Shown here: piece after piece, positions 8,473 through 16,587 of the stretch | Layout of the letters: each line of letters starts with the position of its first letter | How positions within the stretch are numbered: the first letter of the stretch is position 1 | Source of the DNA: Pseudomonadota bacterium | GTDB taxonomy: Bacteria > Pseudomonadota > Alphaproteobacteria > Rhizobiales > Xanthobacteraceae | Direction of reading: 5' to 3' | DNA length: 23,125 nucleotides | Assembly: GCA_023449855.1 (NCBI GenBank) | Contig: JAEXHR010000170.1 | Span: 1 to 23,125, forward strand | The notes under the pieces: generated by a model | Databases searched by the model: none | What the model saw: only the letters and a program-made list of their open reading frames with translations | Told to the model about the DNA's origin: nothing | Made by a program: the position numbers and the translations under genes

Positions 8473-9780
8473 ATGTGGCTCGTTCCGCGCGATACTAGGG
8501 GCCTTGCCTCCCGTTCCCCCGTCCCGGACGTGGTCCGCGAGGCGCTGGTGCGCTGGTACACCGGCGAGGGCGAGGACGCCGATCACCGCGCTTCGGTCAT
8601 CATGGTGGTCAAGGCGCGCGACCATCACCAATGGATCGCCTGCGACTGCCTGGGAGAAGGGGCCGATCCCCCGCTGCTTTCACCGGCCTATCTCTCCGAA
8701 GCGGAAACCTATTATCTGCGCCGCCTGACCAGCATTCGCCAGCGGCGCCCCGAACATCATGTCGATTGCCCCTTCTTCCGCGAACAGGCGCCCCCGCGTA
8801 TCCGCGAACGGGCGACTGCCACGCCGCGATCGATCAACGAGCCTGACGGGCTCTTTTCCGCGCATCGCCTCGCGCCCGAAAAGCTGGCCCAGCTCCCCGC
8901 CGATACCGAGCCCGACGATCGCACCCGCGGCGTCGCCATCCCACGGCTTGCCCGGCTGCTGTGGCTTCTCATGGAAATGGCGCACGTCAACGTCGTCGAT
9001 CCGCTCGAGGTCGGGGAACCCAGGACGACATCGATGGCGAGCGAATTTGCCGCATTGCGCCACGCCGCCGAGCGCGTTCAGATCGCGCCGGGCATCCCGC
9101 TCGCGCGCCATCTCTACACCCACATCGATCCCTATGAGCGCGGCATCGTCTTCGCCAAACTTCGCGAGGCGGCTCGGAAATGGCCGAGCGAACATGCGCC
9201 GCAGGCGTTTCTGCTTCTCTACGCGACCGACGTCTCCGGCTCGACCATCACTCTTGCAGAGGGCCGGGAACTCACGGTCAAGAACCGCATCCGGCATATC
9301 GGCGTCAATCAGCGTCGAATGGGGCCGCCCTACCTGGTTCTGGCAGTCGTCGGTGAACATAATCCGCGCGAGGGCTATGCCGCGCTCCGCGCCTACGCCC
9401 AGCCTATCGCCCGACCCGCAAACTTCATCGCGGTGCATAATCTTGCAGAGCGCAAGACGATCGTCGGGCTGCTCGACCTTCAATATCGCTTCCGCCGCCG
9501 CGGCATCGGTGTCGGGTTCAAACGCCTCCTGTTCGATATCGCGACACGCGCGGGCGATCTGCGTCCCGATCTGCTTCTCGACCTGCGGGACTTCACCACC
9601 GGCGAGGTCATCGAATCCGCCCTCGAAATCGTGACCGGCGAGGATGCTGACACGCTCGGGCTAAAGCTGCGCCAGGTCGAGAAGCTGCGCGAGATCGCGC
9701 CTGTCGTCACCATTCACGCCGAAGATCTCGAAGGCGACGGGCTGGAAGCGGCCATTCTCGATCAGCTACGGATCGGATGA
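8473..9780 (+). CDS. DUF1173-like protein of unknown function
   Basis: A 435-residue protein. Near the N-terminus it has WIACDC and, about 50 residues later, HHVDCPFF, a Cys/His arrangement like a small metal site. The middle has RLLWLLMEMAHVN, followed by IPLARHLY and then a segment around LLLYATDVSGS. This order recalls DUF1173 proteins of alphaproteobacterial plasmids, whose function is not known; the match is from memory and tentative. The start is uncertain: ATG 8473 is preferred by position, but a GTG at 8437 is in frame and neither has an ideal ribosome binding site. No membrane segments are evident. A foreign-looking islet starts soon after its stop. Confidence 0.6.
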   Translation: MWLVPRDTRGLASRSPVPDVVREALVRWYTGEGEDADHRASVIMVVKARDHHQWIACDCLGEGADPPLLSPAYLSEAETYYLRRLTSIRQRRPEHHVDCPFFREQAPPRIRERATATPRSINEPDGLFSAHRLAPEKLAQLPADTEPDDRTRGVAIPRLARLLWLLMEMAHVNVVDPLEVGEPRTTSMASEFAALRHAAERVQIAPGIPLARHLYTHIDPYERGIVFAKLREAARKWPSEHAPQAFLLLYATDVSGSTITLAEGRELTVKNRIRHIGVNQRRMGPPYLVLAVVGEHNPREGYAALRAYAQPIARPANFIAVHNLAERKTIVGLLDLQYRFRRRGIGVGFKRLLFDIATRAGDLRPDLLLDLRDFTTGEVIESALEIVTGEDADTLGLKLRQVEKLREIAPVVTIHAEDLEGDGLEAAILDQLRIG

Positions 9781-9859
9781 AGCCGAAACTCCATATTGCT
9801 GCCGACCGTTACTTGCGCCGTTTCGGCACGGTCCTGCGGTAACGAAACGGGAATTGAAA

Positions 9860-9887
9860 TTGCACGGAATCTGGAATCGGATATAAT
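9860..9887 (+). promoter_or_regulatory. Near-consensus sigma-70 promoter upstream of the HNH gene
   Basis: TTGCAC (9860-9865) and a perfect TATAAT (9882-9887) are separated by 16 bases. Transcription would start near 9894, giving a leader of about 140 bases before the HNH start at 10035. The leader contains a weak stem (CGGCA 9979-9983 with TGCCG 9989-9993). Such an AT-rich consensus promoter stands out in this GC-rich backbone. The rest of the gap 9781-10034 shows no ORF. Confidence 0.6.
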
Positions 9888-10034
9888 TGCGCAATGGATA
9901 GGGATAACCCATCCTGTGAAGGACTGCGAAGCCGGCATTAGCCGCCACGGACGCGAGCGGTAGCTCTTAGCCTTCAGGCGGCAAAACCTGCCGTTGCGTC
10001 ACCGCTTTGACCTGTAAGTCGGAGTGGAACTTTT

Positions 10035-10397
10035 ATGTCGAAATTTGGAAAATCCCGAAATCGGTCCGTCCTGAAGCAGGGTGGCTACTGCTACTATTGT
10101 CAGCAACCCATGTGGTCGGCCGATCCCGACACCTTTGCATCGCGCTACGACATCTCTGTCAATCAGGCGCGCTTGCTACAAGCAACTGCCGAGCATCTCA
10201 TCGCGCAATGCGACGGCGGAAGTAACGATGACACCAATATCGTTGCAGCCTGCAAATTTTGTAACACCAAAAGACACCACGCACGTCCTGCCCGATCGCC
10301 ATCGGCACATTTACGCCGAGTGCGGACACGATTAGCCTCGGGAAAATGGCACGGTCTCCGCCTCCATTCCGTGGACACTCGAGTTCCATCGATCTGA
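10035..10397 (+). CDS. HNH endonuclease domain protein
   Basis: A 120-residue protein with a CxxC pair at residues 19 and 22 (YCYYC). The HNH core is AEHLIAQCDGG (E53, H54), then N64 and NIVAACKFCN (C73, C76), with H81 in KRH. This is the zinc-stabilised beta-beta-alpha metal nuclease layout found in homing, restriction and repair enzymes. The tail is basic and could bind DNA. GGAG lies about 10 bases before the ATG. The gene is less GC-rich than its neighbours, has its own strong promoter and is flanked by an EAL-domain gene scrap, so it looks like a later arrival. Its target and biological role cannot be told from the sequence. Confidence 0.75.
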   Translation: MSKFGKSRNRSVLKQGGYCYYCQQPMWSADPDTFASRYDISVNQARLLQATAEHLIAQCDGGSNDDTNIVAACKFCNTKRHHARPARSPSAHLRRVRTRLASGKWHGLRLHSVDTRVPSI

Positions 10398-10529
10398 CCC
10401 ACCGTGTCAGGCGCGGGTTGATCGCCATTCCGGCTCGATTTTCTTGATCAGAGTTTCGAGGATGATCGAAAACGGGATGGCGCACCGCGCGCGGCGACCT
10501 GCGTCTTACAGAATAACCTCACTCGGTTT

Positions 10530-10697
10530 CTACGCCCGCTTGAGCGCGTGTTTGTCAGTCTTACGGGCGTCATCGGGTATTTCACTAATGCCGATATGGC
10601 TCATCGGTGCCGGGCGACCGAGCAGATAGCCCTGCGCCTCGTCACATCCCTGTTCGCGCAGGAAATCGAGCTGGCTGGCCCCCGGAACGATCAAGGC
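10530..10697 (-). pseudogene. C-terminal remnant of an EAL-domain (c-di-GMP phosphodiesterase) gene
   Basis: On the - strand, about 55 codons ending in TAG at 10530 read like the end of an EAL domain: QLDFLREQGCDEAQGYLLGR followed by PAPMS. This is the typical last helix and strand of c-di-GMP phosphodiesterases (QL..L...GCD.AQG....RP). Everything N-terminal, including the EAL catalytic site, is missing; homology stops near 10697, where the leader of the + strand gene at 10745 begins. It is a gene fragment left by rearrangement and not functional. The stretch 10398-10529 upstream of it shows nothing recognisable. Confidence 0.7.
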
Positions 10698-10744
10698 CGA
10701 AGGAGAGAGGGAGAAACTGTCCGATCCACAAAGGGAGACGACAG

Positions 10745-11416
10745 ATGACCCGATTTCAACCGAGCCTGCGGCCCGCAACCACGCCATGGGATATCCCCGA
10801 CCGGGCCGAGCAGGTCTTGCCCGGCATCTGGCGGGTCTGGACGCCGCGCCATGGCGGCTACGTCCTTTCCGACGAGCGTCAGGCCGCAATGCCCGACGCC
10901 CTGCGACGCGACGATCCCTTCTACGAGGAGGATGTCGATTATGCGCTGGTTCTCTACGGCTTCGCCGACGAATTCCGCCGCCTGCCGATCCCCGGCATCG
11001 CTCTTCAGGTCGAGAATGCCCGCCGATCGGTGCGATGCTGGCATCCCGATCGCTGGAAAGTCCTGACCGGCGAGGAGGTTTCGATCCACGACAGCCATGT
11101 CGTGCGCCGGCGCGCCGCCTATCAGGCGATCATCGGCCAATATGAGAGCGTCTCGGCCTCGGGCTCCTGGGCCGACTGGGTGCCCGACGGCAAGGTCGGT
11201 TGCGTTTTCCGCCGCGTCGTGAGCGTCGATGCCCTGGGTTTTGCCCGCCACGAAGGCGAGCCCATCTACGGACTTGTCGACAAGGACCGCTACGAGCGCC
11301 GGCAGATGCCGGAGACCTTCGACAGCCTCGAAGCGATCCGCGTCGAAAGCACGGCACCGATCAGCAAGCAGGTGCCGGCCAGCGCGCTTGCCTCCCTCCT
11401 TCCCACCGCATCGTGA
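10745..11416 (+). CDS. DUF7007-like accessory protein
   Basis: A 223-residue protein. The N-terminal 100 residues (TPWDIPDRAEQVLPGIWRVW, then TPRHGGYVLSDERQAAMP and YEEDVDYALVLYGF) resemble the DUF7007 domain, often present in mobile-element proteins of alphaproteobacteria; this is by memory of the pattern. The middle has RCWHPDRWKVLTGEE. No catalytic motif is recognised. The ATG at 10745 is preceded by AGGGAGACGAC, a good ribosome binding site, and a polypurine tract lies about 45 bases upstream. It begins a gene run that continues with short gaps or overlaps to 17172. Confidence 0.7.
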   Translation: MTRFQPSLRPATTPWDIPDRAEQVLPGIWRVWTPRHGGYVLSDERQAAMPDALRRDDPFYEEDVDYALVLYGFADEFRRLPIPGIALQVENARRSVRCWHPDRWKVLTGEEVSIHDSHVVRRRAAYQAIIGQYESVSASGSWADWVPDGKVGCVFRRVVSVDALGFARHEGEPIYGLVDKDRYERRQMPETFDSLEAIRVESTAPISKQVPASALASLLPTAS

Positions 11417-11426
11417 GGCACGAGCC

Positions 11427-11996
11427 ATGAGCGTCTATCTCTATCTCTTTCACGGTCGCGACAGCGCCGACCGGGACATGCAGGCATGGGGCAGCGAAGG
11501 GCCGGCCATCGGCCCCCTCAGCTATGTTCACACCACCTACGGGAGCGACGTGAAGATCCGCGCTCCCCGCGACGTCCTGGAAAAGTTTTTCCCGGATACG
11601 GACATTCATTTCCATGACGGATTTGGCGAACATGCCATCCAGATCGAGGACGACTGCCTGCCCTATGGCGGCAAATTCTACGGCGACTGGTCAGTCTGCA
11701 CCCAGGATCGCCTCCGTCCCCCGACAAAGGCGGTCAAGCCTGTCTGCGACCATTGCGGCAGCGACAATGTGACGAAGGACGCGGTCGCCGTCTGGGATGT
11801 CGAGACCCAGGCATGGGTGCTGCTGAGCACCTACGATTCCACGACCTGCCAGCAATGCGAACGGGAAAGCGACGACATGCTGGACTGGAAGAGCATGGAC
11901 GGCACGCCTGCGCCCGATCCCGACGCCATTGCCACCCCGCCCGCCAACGATCCGGCACTGCCTGACGCCGATGACGCCCCAAAGGACCGGACATGA
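11427..11996 (+). CDS. Unknown protein with a CxxC...CxxC zinc ribbon
   Basis: A 189-residue protein. The N-terminal part (about 1-100) has no recognised domain. The middle carries CDHCGS and, about 36 residues later, CQQCE, spaced like the two knuckles of a zinc ribbon. The C-terminus is Pro/Asp/Ala-rich and probably disordered. The stop overlaps the start of the HerA-like ATPase gene (ATGA), implying coupled translation. The start at 11427 is 10 bases after the previous gene; GAGGCACGAGCC precedes it. Confidence 0.65.
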   Translation: MSVYLYLFHGRDSADRDMQAWGSEGPAIGPLSYVHTTYGSDVKIRAPRDVLEKFFPDTDIHFHDGFGEHAIQIEDDCLPYGGKFYGDWSVCTQDRLRPPTKAVKPVCDHCGSDNVTKDAVAVWDVETQAWVLLSTYDSTTCQQCERESDDMLDWKSMDGTPAPDPDAIATPPANDPALPDADDAPKDRT

Positions 11997-13198
11997 CCTC
12001 TCCCGCTTCCATTTCCGTCGCCGAGGCCGCGGCCAATCGCGTACCGCTCGGCCGCCACTCCACCGGATCGCTCGAACTCGATCTCGATCGCCTCCTTGCC
12101 GGACGGCTGCTGATCCAGGGCAGCTCGGGTGCCGGGAAGAGCCGGACGCTACGTCGTATCATCGAGGAAGCATTCGATTACACGACCGTCGCCATCGTCG
12201 ATCCCGAAGGGGAATTTGAAAATCTCGCACGGCATATCGGCGCGACCACGATCCGCGCGGTCGAATTGACCGCCGATGGCCTGACCGCCGCTGCCGCCCG
12301 AAGCCGCCGGCACCGTCTCTCCGTTCATGTCGATCTCACCGACCTCGACCCCGACCAGCGGATCATCAAGGCTGCCGCCTTCTTCGCGGGGCTTGTCGGC
12401 GCGCCGCGTGAGGACTGGGCACATACTGTTCTTGTGTGCATCGACGAGGGGCATCTTCTCGCACCCCATGTCGCAGGATCGGCGCGCGATGCCGAAGCCC
12501 GGCGGCTCGGGGTCGCGACCCTCACCGACCTTGCAGCCAGAGGACGCAAACGCGGTCTGGCAACCGTTATCGCCACCCAGCGGCTCGCCAAGCTATCGAC
12601 ATCAGTCGTGTCGGAACTTCAGAACTTCCTTGTCGGGCTGAATGTGTTCGACCGCGACATCGCGCGCGCGGCCGATCTCCTGGGCTTTGCGCCACGCGAC
12701 GCAGACCTGTTGCGTAACCTTGCCCCCGGCGACTTCTTCGCGCTCGGGCCTGCACTGTCGGCGACGCCTGTCCTGGCACATATCGATCCGACCATTACCC
12801 AGCATGTGGGCAGGACACCGGAACTTCGCGCGGCAGCGGCGATCGAGGCCGATGAGGCAGCGCGGCTGCTGGATCTTGCCGGCCTTGCCGAGGTCGCCGA
12901 TCATGGTCCTGGCATAACACTCAAGGGCACGCGGGCGCTCGACGCGTTCCTCCTCGATCCCTCCGCGACCGATGCCGCTGCCATAATGGACGCGCTCAAG
13001 CGCATTTCGCCCAACGCCAGCACGGCATGCGATCTGGCGCGGCACCTGTCCCTCGACGCCGATCGAACGGATCGCGCACTCAATCTCCTCTCGGCAATCG
13101 CGGCGATCGATACCATGCCAAGGGGCGATGACCGGATCGCCCGCCTCCATGCCAGGCTGCGCGCGCGGCTGAGCGATGTCGCTGTGGTGTCGCTATGA
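11993..13198 (+). CDS. HerA/DUF87-like P-loop ATPase
   Basis: A 401-residue ATPase. Seen: Walker A GSSGAGKS (residues 43-50), VDPEGEFENLA (69-79) as in HerA/FtsK-like pumps, Walker B VLVCIDEGH (146-154), an Arg-rich AARGRKRGLA (181-190) likely carrying the arginine finger, and the sensor ATQR (194-197). HerA-type ATPases form hexamers that translocate DNA, often with a nuclease partner; here no NurA gene is adjacent. The C-terminal 130 residues are helical and unrecognised. It overlaps the genes on both sides by ATGA, so it is produced with the zinc-ribbon and SANT-repeat proteins. A role in DNA processing or element maintenance is inferred. Confidence 0.8.
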   Translation: MTSPASISVAEAAANRVPLGRHSTGSLELDLDRLLAGRLLIQGSSGAGKSRTLRRIIEEAFDYTTVAIVDPEGEFENLARHIGATTIRAVELTADGLTAAAARSRRHRLSVHVDLTDLDPDQRIIKAAAFFAGLVGAPREDWAHTVLVCIDEGHLLAPHVAGSARDAEARRLGVATLTDLAARGRKRGLATVIATQRLAKLSTSVVSELQNFLVGLNVFDRDIARAADLLGFAPRDADLLRNLAPGDFFALGPALSATPVLAHIDPTITQHVGRTPELRAAAAIEADEAARLLDLAGLAEVADHGPGITLKGTRALDAFLLDPSATDAAAIMDALKRISPNASTACDLARHLSLDADRTDRALNLLSAIAAIDTMPRGDDRIARLHARLRARLSDVAVVSL

Positions 13199-14427
13199 CC
13201 GATCTTGCCCCCACCGTCGTCGAACTGGTCGCCTGTCCGGTGCGCCCCGAGCCCGAAGGCCGCCTGCCCGAAATGCCCTTCCGGCAAAATGCCTGGACCC
13301 CGCAGGAAGTCGCCACGCTCGAGACCGGCTTTCGTGCCGATATCCCGCTCGCCGAGATCGCCGCCGCCCTGGGGCGGGGTCTTGCCGGCGTTCGCGACAA
13401 GGTCGCAACGCTTGGCCTTCGCCGCCATTCCCAGCGTCCCTGGACGCCCGACGAGGATAACTGGCTCTCGCGCCACTATGGCTCACGCGCGACCGCGGAC
13501 GTTGCCGCCGATCTCGGTCGCGCATGCAGCGCCGTCTATGCGCGGGCCGGGGTCCTGGGGCTCACCGAAGGCACCCCCCCACGCTGGACATCGTGGGAGG
13601 ATGCCCAGTTGCGCGCTGGATATGCCGCCGCCGTACCCATCGCCCAGATCGCGATCCTTATCGGCCGCCCGGTGTCAGGGACCGCGAGCCGTGCCAACAG
13701 TCTTGGCCTTCGCCATCCGGCAAAGCCCCCCGACTGGACCGAGGCCGAGGCCATGCTCACGCTGTCGCTGGCAGAAGAGGGGCATCGCTACGGCCACATC
13801 GCATCCCTGCTGGTCGAAGCAGGCTATTGCGAACGCAGCAAGATCGCAATCAAGGCGATCCTGCAACGCCTCGGCTACGGGCGGGGCTGGGGACGTTCAT
13901 GGACACCCGAAGAGGACGCTCTCCTCACGCTTGCCTATCGGGAGGGCAAAAGCCTCACACCCCTCCTGACGCGTCTCGGGCGGACCCGTTACTCGATCCG
14001 CTGGCGCAGCGAATATCTTGGACTTCGCGGCACCCATGCAATGCGGGACGGCTTTCGCGGCGGTCCGGTCTGGTCCGACGACGATATCGCCACCCTGCGC
14101 GCGCTCTATGGCAAGATTCCAATGACCGAACTGGCGACGCGCATGGGGCGGACCAAGGCGTCGCTGTTCACGCGCGCCAATAACCTCGGCCTGGTTCATG
14201 GATATCAGAAGCCCTGGACGGACGACGAACGCCATGCGCTGAAGCGCGCCTACGACAATGGCGTCGCCTTTGCCGATGTCGTCACGGCACTGGGCCGGAA
14301 CCATGCCGCCGTCCACAAATATGCTCAGAAGATGGGACTGCTGTTCGGCCGTCGACCGCGCTGCACGCCCCCACCGACACTCGACCAGATCCTTGCCATG
14401 GAAGAAATCCCCGGAGACAAGCCATGA
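13195..14427 (+). CDS. Protein built of seven tandem SANT/Myb-like DNA-binding repeats
   Basis: A 410-residue protein made almost wholly of about 50-residue repeats. Each opens with a Trp followed by an acidic patch (WTPQE, WTPDED, WTSWED, WTEAE, WTPEED, WSDDD, WTDDE) at residues 34, 83, 131, 181, 236, 293 and 341. Each then has an A..LGR-type turn and a recognition-like helix ending LGL, MGL or LGY. Spacings are 49, 48, 50, 55, 57 and 48 residues. The fold resembles the SANT/Myb HTH also used by GcrA in alphaproteobacteria, normally in one copy. A seven-module protein could contact a long DNA site. It overlaps the HerA gene and the next small ORF by ATGA. Its DNA target is unknown; the purine-rich leaders in this window are candidates only. 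Confidence 0.8.
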   Translation: MTDLAPTVVELVACPVRPEPEGRLPEMPFRQNAWTPQEVATLETGFRADIPLAEIAAALGRGLAGVRDKVATLGLRRHSQRPWTPDEDNWLSRHYGSRATADVAADLGRACSAVYARAGVLGLTEGTPPRWTSWEDAQLRAGYAAAVPIAQIAILIGRPVSGTASRANSLGLRHPAKPPDWTEAEAMLTLSLAEEGHRYGHIASLLVEAGYCERSKIAIKAILQRLGYGRGWGRSWTPEEDALLTLAYREGKSLTPLLTRLGRTRYSIRWRSEYLGLRGTHAMRDGFRGGPVWSDDDIATLRALYGKIPMTELATRMGRTKASLFTRANNLGLVHGYQKPWTDDERHALKRAYDNGVAFADVVTALGRNHAAVHKYAQKMGLLFGRRPRCTPPPTLDQILAMEEIPGDKP

Positions 14428-14672
14428 AGCCGCTCAGATCCCTGACAGACATCGCGACAGGCGAACCGATAGACCGCGATACCCGCCGCGCACGGCTTCT
14501 CGCCGCGCGCAGGGCTCCTGTCTGCGGTATCGTGCGCAAAGGCATTCTTGGAGGTCACTGGGACGGCGGCACCGTGGTCGGGGCTTTTCGAGGCGGGCGC
14601 GGGACATTCCTGCAAGAGCAGACGCTCCCCAGCGATCAGGAGAGGGGAGAGGGAACGAGCGGGGAGGCGTGA
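14424..14672 (+). CDS. Small basic protein, 82 residues
   Basis: It overlaps the SANT-repeat gene by ATGA and has CCGGAGACAAGCC before its ATG, so it is probably translated. The product is Arg/Gly-rich (RDTRRARLLAARRAP and AFRGGRG) with a polar tail encoded by the purine-rich tract before the GHKL gene. No domain recognised. The last 20 or so codons may be fortuitous. Confidence 0.5.
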   Translation: MKPLRSLTDIATGEPIDRDTRRARLLAARRAPVCGIVRKGILGGHWDGGTVVGAFRGGRGTFLQEQTLPSDQERGEGTSGEA

Positions 14673-14702
14673 AGAAGCGCGCCAGCCACGAGGAGCGTCC
14701 CC

Positions 14703-16391
14703 ATGATCCCAGCCACCATCGCAACCGCCGTCGCACCCGAGACCATCTCCAAGGTGACGCGGCTGTTCAACAACACCGCCTTCGACGTCATCAACGAACT
14801 GTTCCAGAATGCCCGCCGTGCCGGTGCGCAGTGCGTATCGGTGTCGATCCAGACATCGGGCGCCGACACTTTCCTCCATGTCGTCGACGACGGTCACGGC
14901 ATTGCCGACCCCGCCTCGATCGTGACACTGGGTCGGTCGGGATGGTCCGACGAGACCCGCCGCGCCGAAGATCCCGCCGGGATGGGCGTCTTCAGCCTCG
15001 CCGGGCGGAATGTCATTATTCGTTCCTACTCGCGGCCCGATCGCCAGGGCTGGATGGCGCACATCCCGGCCACTGCCTGGGAAACGAGCCGCCCGATCGC
15101 GATCACGTCCGATCCTATCGCCTGCGGGACCGCCATCACCGTCTGCGTGCCGGGCGAGTGGGTCCGCACCCTGCGCGACGACATTACGCGCGCCGCGAAA
15201 CATTATCCGGTTGCCGTGCTCCTCGATGGAGAGGCCCTTCCCTACGAAGACTGGCTCGCCGACGCCGATCATGTCGAGGAATGGAACGGCACCCGGATCG
15301 GTGTCTTCCGGAAAAATCCCTCCCACTATTCCTCGCGCGATCACCGCCTCAACTTCCACGGCGTCACCATTCCCTGCGCCCTGCCTTTCGTCCAGGAGGT
15401 CGATCGCGGCGGGCACTGGATCGCCAAGGTCGACATTTTCGATGCGCCGCAGATCCAGCTCGTGCTTCCCGCACGCAAGGAAGTGGTCGAGAACGCCGCC
15501 ATCGCCGACCTGCGGCACGCCGTCCACGTCGCCATCTTCCGGGCGATCGCCGCGCAGGACAGGCACCGGCTCTCGTTTCACGACTGGCGCGCCGCAAGAG
15601 ACATGGGTGTTACTCTCCCCGAAGCGGCACCGTATCTCTTTACCTGGTCCGCGCCCGCGGCCGACAGCAGCCGCAATTACGAAACGGGCATGCGCGAAAC
15701 CGATCCCGCCATGGTCCTGATGCCCGACTTCGACGCGCTGGTCGCCCAACCGGTGCAATCTGCGGTCGCGGCGCAAAACCCCTTCGGCGGACCGCTGGTC
15801 GAAGCCCAGGACGCCTTCACCGGCTATGGCTGGTACGACCGTCTCTCGCGCGTCGAGGACGTTGTCTTCCGCGTCACGCAGGGCGACCGCACCTTCACGA
15901 TCTCCGACAGCAAGGAAGCGCCGATCGAAGCCGAGGACGGATTTGTCGAGGCAATCACGCTTTTAGCGACGATCGGTCAAGCCGGCATCCTCGCCACCGT
16001 GGAATGCGCAGCCGATGTCGCGTTCGCGCCAGACCAGTTCTCCTGCAACTCTGTCGAGGAAACCCGCATCTTCGTTCGCCGCGGCACCGCCATGACCGCG
16101 CAGGACGTTGCCGATCTGTTTGAAAATGCCATTTTCTACGCCAGCGAAGACAGCGACGCGGACAGCTACGAGACCCAGCAGGAGCGATTTCGCGCCGACG
16201 CGGCCGAACGCATCATCGGTCTGCTCGAAGGCGACGACGCGGCGCTCGAAAACAGTATCCGCGCGCGGCTTTTCAACCATCGTCACCTTCTTCCCGAGGA
16301 CCGCACCGTCACCATCGTCATGAGCCGCGACCGGCTCGACATCGGCATCGCGCCCCGCGCAACCGGGGCGTCCGCTCCCGAGGTCGCCTGA
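14703..16391 (+). CDS. GHKL (Hsp90/MutL-type) ATPase
   Basis: A 562-residue protein with an N-terminal Bergerat-fold ATPase. Seen: N box INELFQNARRAGA with E32 and N36, G1 box VVDDGHGI (residues 60-67), and G2 box AGMGVFSLAG (92-101). All key ATP and magnesium contacts appear intact, so ATP hydrolysis and nucleotide-driven dimerisation are likely. The following 450 residues, including LVLPARKEVVENAAIADL near 260, match no domain I recognise. It is not a histidine kinase, since no dimerisation/His domain precedes it, and not MutL or Hsp90 by length and tail. GHKL ATPases of this sort occur on mobile elements and in some defence systems. GAGGAG precedes the ATG at 14703, and a polypurine tract lies upstream. 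Confidence 0.8.
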   Translation: MIPATIATAVAPETISKVTRLFNNTAFDVINELFQNARRAGAQCVSVSIQTSGADTFLHVVDDGHGIADPASIVTLGRSGWSDETRRAEDPAGMGVFSLAGRNVIIRSYSRPDRQGWMAHIPATAWETSRPIAITSDPIACGTAITVCVPGEWVRTLRDDITRAAKHYPVAVLLDGEALPYEDWLADADHVEEWNGTRIGVFRKNPSHYSSRDHRLNFHGVTIPCALPFVQEVDRGGHWIAKVDIFDAPQIQLVLPARKEVVENAAIADLRHAVHVAIFRAIAAQDRHRLSFHDWRAARDMGVTLPEAAPYLFTWSAPAADSSRNYETGMRETDPAMVLMPDFDALVAQPVQSAVAAQNPFGGPLVEAQDAFTGYGWYDRLSRVEDVVFRVTQGDRTFTISDSKEAPIEAEDGFVEAITLLATIGQAGILATVECAADVAFAPDQFSCNSVEETRIFVRRGTAMTAQDVADLFENAIFYASEDSDADSYETQQERFRADAAERIIGLLEGDDAALENSIRARLFNHRHLLPEDRTVTIVMSRDRLDIGIAPRATGASAPEVA

Positions 16392-16392
16392 A

Positions 16393-16587
16393 ATGGCGCG
16401 CTACAATCACGCGTTCACGATCGCGTTCAGCGCTGTGTCGAGCGACGCCAAGGGCGAGGATCTCGACCCCGGAGCACTCAAGGCGGCGCTGCAAGCGCGC
16501 ATCGCCGAACTCGATCGCGAAGACACCTGGATCGAGGCGGTCGGTCCCCCATTCGACAGCTATCTCGAGCCGGAGGAACCGTCATGA
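16393..16587 (+). CDS. Small acidic protein, 64 residues
   Basis: It starts 2 bases after the GHKL stop with GAGG upstream, and overlaps the next gene by ATGA. Sequence MARYNHAFTIAFSAVSSDAK, then an acidic helical tail. The arrangement supports it being a real gene; I recall similar short proteins on related elements, but no function is known. Confidence 0.6.
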   Translation: MARYNHAFTIAFSAVSSDAKGEDLDPGALKAALQARIAELDREDTWIEAVGPPFDSYLEPEEPS

